From Helicostylum pulchrum (taxonomy: Eukaryota; Mucoromycota; Mucoromycetes; Mucorales; Mucoraceae): a DNA stretch of 64,000 nucleotides. Below, piece after piece: positions 1-11,414 of the stretch. The position numbers and the translations under genes were made by a program. Within the stretch, counting starts at the first letter, position 1, and each line of letters begins with the position of its first letter. The notes under the pieces were generated by a model. The model saw only the letters and a list, made by a program, of their open reading frames with translations. It was not told where the DNA came from and did no database searches. Location: the NCBI GenBank assembly GCA_025677825.1, contig JAIXMO010000010.1, forward strand, positions 186,001 to 250,000. The letters run 5' to 3'.

Positions 1-3000
1 AAACTTTTCGGTAATCTTGGCAACACCTGTGGCGGCAGCAACACCGACAGCACCGGCAGTGACAGCAATACCAACACCAGTAAGAATATTTTGGAAACCG
101 TGTTGCTTCTCTTTTTGAACTACATCAGTAGACACAGATGAGGAAGAGTTACTAGCAGCACTGTTCTTCTTTACAAATGTATCTTCAATCTTAATTTCAG
201 CTTCTTCGATGCTTTCAATAAGGGCACCTTGCTCAATACAAGTAGAAATTCTTTCAATAGAAGACATGGTGGTAGTGGTAGTTGTAGTCGCGGTAGTAGA
301 AGGCGTAGCAGAGTTTTGGGCCTTGGTACCAAATACGGGTACAGAGAATTTCCAAACAATAGCTTGAGTAGTTGCAGATTCTTCATAAGTCTCCTTATTA
401 GTTACAAGAACGACTTCAGTTCCTTCAACCAAATTGTCGGTTTGATGGAAACCAAAAGTGTATTGAGAGTAACTTTCAAGTTGAATACGACCATTAGCAG
501 TAAGAGACCACTTTTGAGAACTTACACAAGCTTCAGAAGTTTGAACCAATTTAGAAGATTCAAAGATTTCACCATTGATATCAATTACTAACTTGCTTCC
601 ATAATTAACCAATAAACCATTACGGAAAGTCCACAATTGACTCTTGAAATCCTTGAAACTTAATCTCTTCAAGACAAGAGTAGAACCAGCTTTGTTAGAC
701 GCATTCTTGACAGCAAGAACAAGACTATCGCTATCCTTAATATCGGCCTTAATAAAGAACCAAGTAGCTTGAGGGAAGATACCATAACGTTGAGAAATAT
801 GCGTAGTGGTAGTGGTAGAGCTCTTTTGAGAAGATTGAACCCAAGAGATGACAGTAGAAAGAGCAATCTTAGAATCCTTTTCAACTTCAGCATCACTAAA
901 GATAGGGATATGCAATTGAAGAGATTGTTCAGATTTACATGACTTGATTTCGGTAGCAGTAGAAACCAATTCGTAAGAGAAGCTTTCAGAGCTGGTCACC
1001 TTCTTTGAAGAAACGTTAAAGTAAATAGTCTCGGAGTTGACTCTAACAGAGAATACACCCTGACTAGATACAGAGAAACGTTGTTCAAGAGTATCAGGCT
1101 TGCTTGAAAGATGCAATTTTTTGGCTAAATAAAAAATAAATAAAAATAGTTAATAAACAATACATTTAATATCTTGCTTTAGAAAAAAAAAACTTACATT
1201 GTTTGTCGTATACAAGACGTAACATGTACTTGTAGTTGACTAAATAGCCATCGACATAGGCCCATAAGAATTGTTTATGGTCTTCTTGCTTACTAAGACT
1301 GACGAACTTGATTTCAGTAGAATCACTGGAACCAGATGACAAGAAAGCATTCTCGCTTCCAAGACGAACGAAGAACCAATTCTGGATGCTAGGCCATTGG
1401 TTATTAGCAGATACTTTATGATGGAAAGTTTCCTTTAACCATTCAAAAGCAATAATAGCAGATACGGAACTAGAGATAGCGCTAATCTTACCACCTTCAA
1501 TAATAGTGTACTTGGTCTCAGAGGTAGCATTGGTTGTTTGATCAACAGGAACCATGGCAGGAACCTTAATTTCCCAACGTTGTTCAGGACGACCAAAGTT
1601 ACTCTTAAGATGAGATTTCTCTTCTTGAAGATAAACATCAACAGTAGAATTCTTGTTAGTAACACGGTTAAGTTCCTTAACAGAGAGAACCAAGTTACGA
1701 TCAGATTTCAATTGGATAAGACCACCTTCAACACCGAATTCCCAATGTTGATCAGATGAAGTAGCAGTACCAGTTTTTGTAGAGATGACAACTCTTTCAC
1801 CAGCCTTAACAACATCTGTCATAGTAGCATCCAATGCAAGATTGTGACCCTTAAGATTGATAACACGACCATCTCGGAAAGACCAAAGCTGACTAGCAAA
1901 GTTGGTAGTCTTGATAGGAGCAAGTACAACAAATGCGCCATCCTTGGTGTTACCATCGACAACATCAAGTACAAAACCATGAAGGTAACTCTTGATCATA
2001 AAGTAACCGGTAGTAGGGAAATTAAACTTCTGGTGGGTCTTGTAGCGAATGACCTTTTCAAAACCGGTAGGAATATATTCAATACTGGCATGATAAGATT
2101 CTTTACGGTCATACTTGAGTGACTTGTAAGAAGTTTTCTTAGTGACGTGACTGGTGTTCTCTTGGCTCTGTTGCTTATGTTGCTTACCAATAACAGCAGT
2201 AGAAATAGTCTCTGGAACGGAAGTAATAACATTGGAAATCACGCCAGCAGCACCGGCCATAATTCCTGCACCGGCAGTAGCAATACCAAGATTACCAATA
2301 ATAGCTGTGCTTAAACTAGACTTGCGATTGACTTCATCGTCGGACTCATCATCGTCAGAATCATCATCATCTTCAACTGAGTAATCATCGGCAGATTCTT
2401 CCTTGTGTTGAACATTGAGAACTTCATCAGTACAACCCTCAACAACTTCACCAGCAGTAACAAGACCAGAGGCAGAAGTCTCTTGAGAAACAGTGGTGGA
2501 GGTGGTAGTGGTAGTAGTGCTTGTCTTGGTACTATAAACAGGCTTGGAGAAAACCCATCGCAACCATGGCTCGGACTTGAGAGATGACTCTTGTTGGTTA
2601 TTCTCGTTCATGTAAGTACGAACACGTAACTCACGGAGACCAACTTGAGCACCGGAAACGGCAGTGCGTCTGGAATTTGAAACGCCAATGACAAGACGTT
2701 CATCAGAACGCAAGTAGACTTCGCCATCAACAGTCAAAGACCAGAATTGGTTTTCAGTCATAGACTTATCACGAACGAACAAGGGAGTACGAAGACCATC
2801 TTCAACAAGAAGACCCTTGACAACACTAGCATCTAAGGCGAGACCTGTTTGAGCATTGATAAGATGGCCCTCTTGATAGAACCAGAAATGCCATTGGTAT
2901 TCCTTGAAGTTAATAGGTCTCAAGGTTACTTCGAATTCAGGACGACCATTTTCACCAGTTCTAGCCTTCTTTTCGACAGTCAATGAAAGGTGCTCATCAC

Positions 3001-6000
3001 CATAGTTGGAACGAATAAAGAAGCCACCTTCAGGGAAAAGACCCCAACGACGAACAACGGTAAGTTTAGTTCTACGTTCATAACGATCGGTAGTAGTAGT
3101 CTCAAAGGTTGCTTCGCTAACACTATCAATGAAAATATCAGAATCATTACTTTCTAAGACACCGGCAGCAGAAACTCCGGCAACACCAGAGACAGTCCTA
3201 CCAAAGATGGGGGAAGCGAAAGTCCATAGTTGATATCCGAGATCAAGAGAACCACGAGTATGCAATTGAATTTCAGCACCATCAACAGCCTTTTGACCCT
3301 TAACACCAAGAACAAGTCCAGGACGAGCCTTGGGATGAAGATGACCATCAACAGAAAGACCCCAAACTTGGTTCTTACGATGCTTTCTCAAGTATTTTTC
3401 GTGGTATTGAATAATATCACTACCGGCGTTAAAAGCACCACCAGCGACATCAATAACAAAATCAGATTCAAGATTAATAAGACAGCCATCATCTTGAACA
3501 TGCCATAATTGACGACGGAAGATCTTGAAGTCAATCTTGGAAAGAACTAATTTAGCACCTTCCTTACGACTAGGAGCAGTAAGTACAAGGGAGCTATCTT
3601 CTTTGGATCGAATATAGAACCAATTTTCAGGGAATACACCATAGGTATGAGCAACCAATTTAGTATTTGCAGAAGCAGAAGCTATTTTTTTTTTAAAAAA
3701 AAAAAAGTGTTAGTAAACATAAATATATACAAGTATGTGTTTTGCTTTTATAACTTACTTCTTTGCGTTTGAACGGTTAATAAAATACGTTCAGTACGAG
3801 TAATAACAGTAACTTCCTTCTTGTAGATATCACTATAACGGCTTTCATAATGACCACGGACGAAACCCCAAGAATAATGTTCACTGGTATTACTAGCATA
3901 GGCAAGTTGAACAAGATACTTATCTCCCTTAAGAAGAAGAGCAAAACCAAGATTGGTCTTTAATTCAGAGATAATAGAACCGTCAGTCTTGATAACCCAC
4001 TTTTGGCGTTGATCAATAGTTTTGGAATCAGCAAGAAGTTGTTCTCTGATTTGAAGTTGACTTCCACCAACGAGATCATCTAATTATTTACAAAAAATAT
4101 GTTAATATGAAGTCTACGGATTTTTTTTTTTTTTTTTTTTGCGAATTATATGTACCTGATGCATGCAATACCAAACCAGTAGCGACGTGTACAACATAGC
4201 CATTACGGTAAGTCCACTTAAAGTGTTCACTTTGACCAAACTCGAGCTTCTTAACGACAAGAAAAGAATATGCTTCGGACTTTTCAGGGACCAAAGCTAA
4301 ACCATCTTGAGCACTAATAAAGAAAGTATCTTCGGGCCAATCAGCAACGCGGTGTACAATCTTTTGAACGGTTTGAGTAGCATTCTGTTTCCATTCAGTT
4401 AAAAAGGTAATACTCCATTTAGAAAGGATCTGAATACTATTCTCCACTTTAATCTCAGGAGATAAAAGTCCCCAGCGGTTTTCTTTTTGACCAGAAGTAT
4501 GATTACCAAGAACAATCTTGTACTGATCACCAGAAATAACTTGAGGAACAAGTGTAAGAGATGGGTTAGAACCGTGGACAAGGAATCCGTCGATAGTAAG
4601 ACTCCATCTTTGACTGACTGACTCAGCTTGACGAGCCTCTTGACAAATGGTTGAACCGGCGTTTACATCTAGAAAGCAGAAAAAAAAAAGTATTAGAAAG
4701 TGTTACGTTGTACGACGCGTTTGTGGTACTTACTATCAACGTCCATTGCTAATTGTGTAGCAAAGTTGATTAAAACACCGTTCCAATACATCCAAAGTTG
4801 ATAACGCCATTCTTCCTTAGAAATCTTGGTAAGAGAGACGTTATGGCTGGAGCTACTGGCAGTGAGAACAAGAGGAAATTCAGAAGATGCCCCACCAGCA
4901 AAAGAACGAATAAAGAACCAACCACTAGGATACTGGGCATAGTGATGATAAGAAACAGACTTTTGAACTGTGGTCTCGGCTACTGTGGCTATTTATAAAA
5001 TAAGGTCAGAATCGCGTAAACGATATGTTATAATTACTAACCTGATTTTTGTTTAAAGACAGGGAGGACAAAATTCCATCTTTGCTCTTCATGATCAGGA
5101 GTCTTCTTATTGGCCAAATAGAGAGACAACGAATTTTTCATGGTTCCTGAAATCGCCAAAACAACCTTTTTTTCGGTCTTGGCATGAATATAGCCTTCAA
5201 CGGAAAGACCCCATTGTTGGTTCTCAAAACCGTCTTGTTTTTGTTTGTATTGACAAATCTCGGAGCCATTGACAATGCAGCCTATAAGAATAGCGAAATG
5301 GCGTATAAATATTTGTTTTTTAAAAATAGATGCAAGTTAAACTTTAAAAAAAGACTGCATTAAAAAAAGTATACGTTACCTCCACGAACATCGAGAACTA
5401 AGTTAGAGGCCTTATTGAAAAGGAATCCATTGTCATGCTTCCATAATTGACGATTATAGTTTACACTATCTAATGAGGTAGCAAGAACGGCAGCAGCCAA
5501 CTTGTCAGTTTCAAGCACGGTTATAACAAGACCATGCTTTTGATTCTTGATAAAGAAATAACCATCAGGGAAAACACCGATTTGTTCAGAGGTAGTGACA
5601 ATTTCAGTAGTAGTCTTCTTGAAAATAGGCAATACAACAACAAACTTATGATGAGAATGGGACTTGTTATCAGTCTTCTTTTGCAACAAAACGTTGGATC
5701 CTTCACGGTTCAAGCCAAACCAACTATCCTTCTTGAAACCAAGTACGAATTGGCTGTTATTCTTGAGACGAATTTCACCAGATTCAGTCAAGGTCCAAGA
5801 TTGGAAAGCCATGTCCTTATCAGTAGAGCTTGAGGATTGACAGATATAAGAATCATCAGAAAGTTCTTCAGCACTTAAAGAAAATCCAGACTTGGTATTC
5901 ATCAAACGACCAGAAATGACATCGTAATGCCAAAGTTGACTTTCATAATTGTTTTTGCGGAGAGGCTCAATAGAAAGTCTACTTCCGGGGCTGTTTACGG

Positions 6001-6798
6001 AGCTGGCATCAACACCGATAAAGTAACCATTGGATTCTGACTTGATAAAGAAAGCAGAATCAGGGAAAGAGTTCAATTGATTATGAGAGGATTCATCAAG
6101 GCAACCATCATCATCTAAAATAAGCTGTTATTAAAAAAAAGGAAATGTATAAAGAAAAAAAATCCGTACCAACAAAAGTAGAAGAATTACTACTAAAGCT
6201 ACCGAGAGATGCGCCACTAATAGTACGCTTCAAACTATCAATAGGGCTGCTTGTAACAGAGCGTTTGTTTGAAGGTAAAATAAATTCCCAACGTTGCTCT
6301 TTATGTTCTTTGGTGTTCTTTTCCAAAGTTTGGAGATGGACGTGTTGACCTTCACGACGAGTGAAAAAAGATTCCTTAATACCAAGAACTAATTTTGGAT
6401 TTTTGACAAGAAAGATATGACCATTAGCATTCATGGCAAAAGTCTGACTTTCAGAAGAATCAGAATCATTATCTTGGATTATTTCAGAGCCGACTTTAGC
6501 AAGACCTTTTAGAGTTTAAAAAAAAAGGGAAATGATTAATTATCAACTTATTACTTAGAAAAAGAGAGAAAAAAAAAGCATAGAAAGAGAACGAACCTTT
6601 GGTAAGATCAAGAACGAAACCTGTCTTTTTATTATGAAGACGGCCATCCTCTCCATGCTGCCAAAGTTGAGTGTCGTAATCTTTGCTTCTAATAGAAGCA
6701 ATTACAACGGGTTCACCAGCGGTGAACTTTTCTGTGGATAATACGTAGTCATTATTCAAATTTTTGATGAAAAACCAACCCTTTGGGAAAGATGTCAT
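1..6798 (-). CDS. Giant multi-beta-trefoil (ricin-B-like) repeat protein, 3' end outside window
   Basis: Rebuilt as nine exons: 6798-6597, 6505-6170, 6114-5380, 5281-5042, 4988-4734, 4668-4156, 4079-3759, 3681-1198 and 1124 to beyond base 1. They give 2,070 codons in one frame and the gene continues past the edge. The start is the ATG at 6798 (MTSFPKGWFFIK). At least ten units open with a FP-x-x-W/Y/F-FFI-K/R-S motif and then carry QLW...DG/NG-x-L-x-N, NQxWxL-x-x-DG and QRW-x-F motifs. These are the QxW signature of ricin-B-type beta-trefoils, a fold that often binds sugars; ligand binding here is inference. Threonine-rich strings, an acidic stretch near 2340-2390 and two Gly/Ala-rich hydrophobic segments (about 2215-2310 and 10-105) separate groups of units. 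No signal peptide is visible, so a cytoplasmic or unconventionally exported protein is likely. Specific function unknown. Confidence 0.85.
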
Positions 6799-9700
6799 TT
6801 TTTAAAAGCGGTTAAAAAAGGGGGGATGGGGAAGTTTACAAATGTTTTTTTTTTAAGTTTTACAAATAAAATAATGCTTTTGAGAGAGAAAAAAATACAG
6901 AAAATTTACAAATATGAAAGGATACAAATGGCTTTAATACAGTAAAAAAAAAAAAAAAAAAAAGGAAATCAAAAAGAAAAGATACGTGTAAACAAACCAA
7001 AAACCTAGGAAAGCGCTTACTTTTATATTGAGTTGGGCGTAAAAATAAATAAACATTAAAAAAAAGTGGTGTTACAATGGTATCACAAAGAATCATATAT
7101 GTTTCGAAACTTCTTCGGCATTGAGATTTTACCTTTTATAAGATTACGCCGCTTTCGATTATTACATTTCTTTGTTTATATACAACCAATGATTGTCTAT
7201 TTTTTATTTAAAAAAACGTATCATCTATTTTTTATTTTATTTTTTAATTTCAAATTTTATAAGGTACAACTCAAGTATTCTCTCCAGAGAGTACTCTGTA
7301 ACCGATATGTTATATAATTATGTATATGCGCATGTATATGTATACATATACCCACATCGTTGTAAATACTACTTCTCACAGTTGTTTATCAGTAGTGCCT
7401 GAGAGTTTAAAATGTATATATACAAACATGCAGCACCTCGAATAGTCTAGTTTCTTGAAAGTCTGTGAGTAAAAAAAAAAACGATTCGTTTTGTATTAGA
7501 CCATAACACTGATGTCAATCTTTCATCAAGTTTAAGTTGCTAGTTTGTTTTCTTTAATCTTAAATTTTTAAACGTCCCAGAAGAAATAAAATAGCCGTTA
7601 ATCTATGAACTAAACAAAAACACTTGATACATATACTCCCACACTGTAGAAGAAGTATCTGTAACGCGTTACTCTTACAATTTTATTTATACAACAAAAA
7701 AACCAACAAAAATAATAACAAAAATAGATCTTACATGCCTTCATAAAGTTTCATCCAAGTTTATGCATAACCTCATTTTTTTATTATTGATCTAGATTGA
7801 GCTCAGTTCCCAAGAATAACACCGTGTAGATTCGGGGCTGTCAGCCGTTTTAAATTGACGCAAAGTGAATGAAAAGAAAGCTGGTGTTACTAAGAATGCA
7901 TATGAAAATGTTGATGTATACCAATTTTAATGGGTGTACAAAGAAGCATTGTAGGACGAAGGCTAGTTTAAACTCATTTGATTTGGTACCCATGAAAGTA
8001 AACTGTGTCAGGATTCCGTGCCCGAAGAAAAAAAAAGCTATATCCTATCTGTCCCTACCACTACAGATCCGCAACCTTATTAAGTAACTTCTGTTAATAG
8101 AGATAACTACATCATATTTATAAAGTGATAAAATATTTACAAGTTTGAAGGTAAAGACTTTAAGATTTACCGATTGTTGAGTTAAACTAGGAGGATACTA
8201 GCGCGATCTACTCTTGTAAGCAGGATCATATTCTGACCCTTGACTATTCAAGGTATTGGTCTTTTTTTCTTTTTTTATGCACTGTTCGTTATGTTGTTTT
8301 AAAATTTTTGTACCAATGCATAAATTGGGAACTAGAACCAATATCATCTTGACACTTGATATTTAAAACATCACTTGCATTACTACGACTTCTATTGGCG
8401 TATTTAGCAGAAGTATAAGCATAAGCGCCACAGAACTTGGATATAAGCTTCTTGATCTTTGTTTAACAATTTATTAAACTTTTACGGCTTCTTTCAACCG
8501 TGGGATTGTAAGATATATGAAAAATAAATTGGCGGCTGTTTTGAAGTTTCTCAAAGCGATTGAATCGACCTCATCAACTTTTTCCGGCAATACAATCGTA
8601 CTTTTTTTTTTCTTTTAATGAGACCCATTCTTTTGTAAACAGTAACGATTGGACCCCAGGTTATTAAAAAACTTGCAAATACAATATTACATATCTCAAA
8701 ATTGTCTATTCGTTGGCGTTAATGTCAAAATGTTTCTAATATTTTCAATTGCATGAGTAAATATGTATGTTATCAAAGAATAGCATCACGTACTCTTTCC
8801 AAATCACACTATGATGTTGATACTTTCCTTCCAGCATTTTGTTTTTGTGATTATGACAGTTGTAGGAATATCCTCGTTGTCAAGGTTTATAAATTCGGAT
8901 TACGACTGTACTTGTCATTTTAACGAGTGCATTTATTATTTTGACGAGCGTGCTTGTCATCCTATCCATTTAATAATCAAACATTAGCTCAAATAAACTA
9001 TATTCATATTAGTTATACAGCTAACAATGGAGCACTGAATAAAGAAAGAAAAAGACCGTAGATAATATCAGCATTTTCATTTCAAGTATTAATCACTTTT
9101 TATTATAATAGTTTTTTTTTTTTATTTAGCTATAATCCCATATAAAAGTAAGGATCTCGAGCTATGGCATGAGTCTTCTCTTTAAAGGTACTGATATAAT
9201 TCCTCCTCCCTTATTTTCTTACGATAAATTAATGTCGATACAAACGAATACATCTCGTTATAGATTGCCTTGCGGGATATCCTATTTAATAAACAATTTG
9301 ATATTACATGTTTTTTTAGAACACTCTTTAAATTGTGCGGTTTTTTTTTTTTCGTAGTTTAATCACGGATTGTTCCCGAGATTAAGGTTAAGGGGGGAAA
9401 TAGGAAGGGATGATGGTCGCGGCACTAAATTGGGCTATTTACTTTTTTTTCGGAAGAGGTACAAACTTCTCAAGTGTCACAAAAAACAGCCTTTTTTTTC
9501 TAGCCTTTCATGCGAAACTACCTACACGTTTCTGTAAGGGTTTCTTTTCAATATTTTGTTTCAACAAAGAGCAAAATAGACTTGGGACCAAGTAAAAATA
9601 AAATAAAGAGTATCATTATTACAATATTATGCATATCGTATTTTCTAGTTACAAATACATCAGACTGGCAAAAAAAAAAAAAAAATTAATATCAAAACCT

Positions 9701-11414
9701 TGTGATTGGAAAAGGTATTATGTACTATATTTAGATGTCACTTTACTACTTATTATCAACAACAACAAAAGAAACAACACTATTAACTATTGTTTATTAC
9801 TGTGCTGACAAACTGCATCTTTGTTGTTTTTTTCGTCTTTTTTGAAATCAGAAGCATGCAATAAGATTCGTACTGGAATAGATATCAAAGTATTATATCT
9901 TTTTTTTTTTATTCTAGTAGACTGGACTGTTCCGTAACTTCTCCGGAGTCAAATAAGGTTGTCGGTATGCATAAATAAACCATTACAGAACCTAAGCACT
10001 AGTACAAAAAGGCATATTATTATTTTAAACGCAGTAAGGTAGTACCGAAAAAAAAGGTGTACGTACACAGGGACGCGTCTGATTGAATAAGGCCTGATAA
10101 AATAGATTTACTTAAGCCTATTATCCTTTCTAAATTAAAGCCTTTCCCGAATTTGTTCCAGTTGCTCGAAAAAAAAATAAGTATTAAACTCTATATCGAG
10201 CAGCTTGAAGTTATAATCATACACAAAAACAACAGCAAGTACTATTAGTCAATGACAAACAAATAAAAGATTACACATTATTTTATTTTTTTAGTTACAT
10301 GCGCGCCCGTTAGACTATCTAGAAATAAATAAACTAAGAAAAACGATTAGCAGGTCCCTTTTTGAAAAACATTCATGTTGTACTGCTTAATTTTTTAATA
10401 ATACATCTATACGTGCTGCATTATAGTTATTAAATCGAGCGGTTTTCAATGTTTTATTTTTTTACGCTGTTGACAATATTTTTGTCTAACTTGTTTGAAT
10501 GAGAACGGATCGAAAAAAAAATATTATAAACTCTTCCGACGCTCGTAATTTAAACCAATCAATTTATACGTCAAAGTAGTACAGAAAAAGAAATTCTAAA
10601 AAGTTTTTTAAACAATGGGTTGAAAATTACGTGATTTAGCATGCATTAGATAATCTACAAAGGAAAACTACTACATACTAGTTTTTTTTTTCAAGAGTTT
10701 AGGATATGAAATGTAACAATATCATGTGGTACTTCAAAAACCCTGTCAACTTCAAATGTCTCGCTTTTTTTTTGTTAGCGTAGTATTTTTTCTCTTTTTT
10801 CGGATTGCAATACAAGCTAGGTTCGGTTATCTGGTCGGTAACTGCTTAATGGGAGGGGCCTCCATCTTTGGGGTTTTTTTTTCAAGGGATCACGAGTTTA
10901 TTTTTGTCTAGTAATTTCAGTGCTTTGCGCTTATTTTATTTATCGGCAAAAGTTAAATCTATCAGTCGAAAAAAATGGGGGTGCGATTACCAAACGATTT
11001 TTACTACATTTGTTTTAATCTTTGATACGAGTACTACTTACGACTCGCTACGCATCTCGATTTACGAACAATACGTATATCGACTACTACAATAAGAAAA
11101 AATTTGACAGGATAGTACATAAAAAAATGACTTTTTATTGCCACGTAGCATTTTATAAACTGGTTTTGGTCATGTAAAAACTATGTACGACATGGTGAAT
11201 ACAATATATTTGAGTCTGTGCGGTTTTGTGGCACCTCTTATTAAAACCTTTTAAGTAGTATATGTCAAGAAACGAGGGAGTAGAGGGGAGGGGGAGTAAT
11301 AATGATAATAATATATATATAAAATAGTATGGATAAGTCATAAAAGATAAGCATATAATAATAATAGAGAAATAGTAAGAAAAAAAAATGCTAAATGAAG
11401 TTAATTTATTCCTG
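6799..11414. other. Long gene-poor spacer
   Basis: About 4.6 kb between the start of the beta-trefoil gene and the stop of BUD6. It is AT-rich with many A or T runs of 8-20. I found no gene with a convincing start and splice pattern. One stretch (8160-8480, minus strand) reads like decayed coding sequence and is listed separately. The first few hundred bases upstream of 6798 must hold the promoter of the beta-trefoil gene, but no recognisable box stands out. Confidence 0.6.
8160..8480 (-). pseudogene. Possible decayed gene of unknown family
   Basis: On the minus strand a frame of about 57 codons, without a start ATG, runs from about 8474 to 8300. It has a balanced composition (segments such as KFCGAYAYTSAKYANRSRS and NIKCQDDIGSSSQFMHWYK). 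After a gap that could be an intron, a second frame (NSQGSEYDPAYKSRSR) is cut by a TAG and then resumes (YPPSLTQQSVNL). The amino-acid mix is unlike the Phe/Lys/Leu-rich noise of nearby AT-rich DNA. I do not recognise the family. Chance remains possible for frames this short. Confidence 0.25.
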
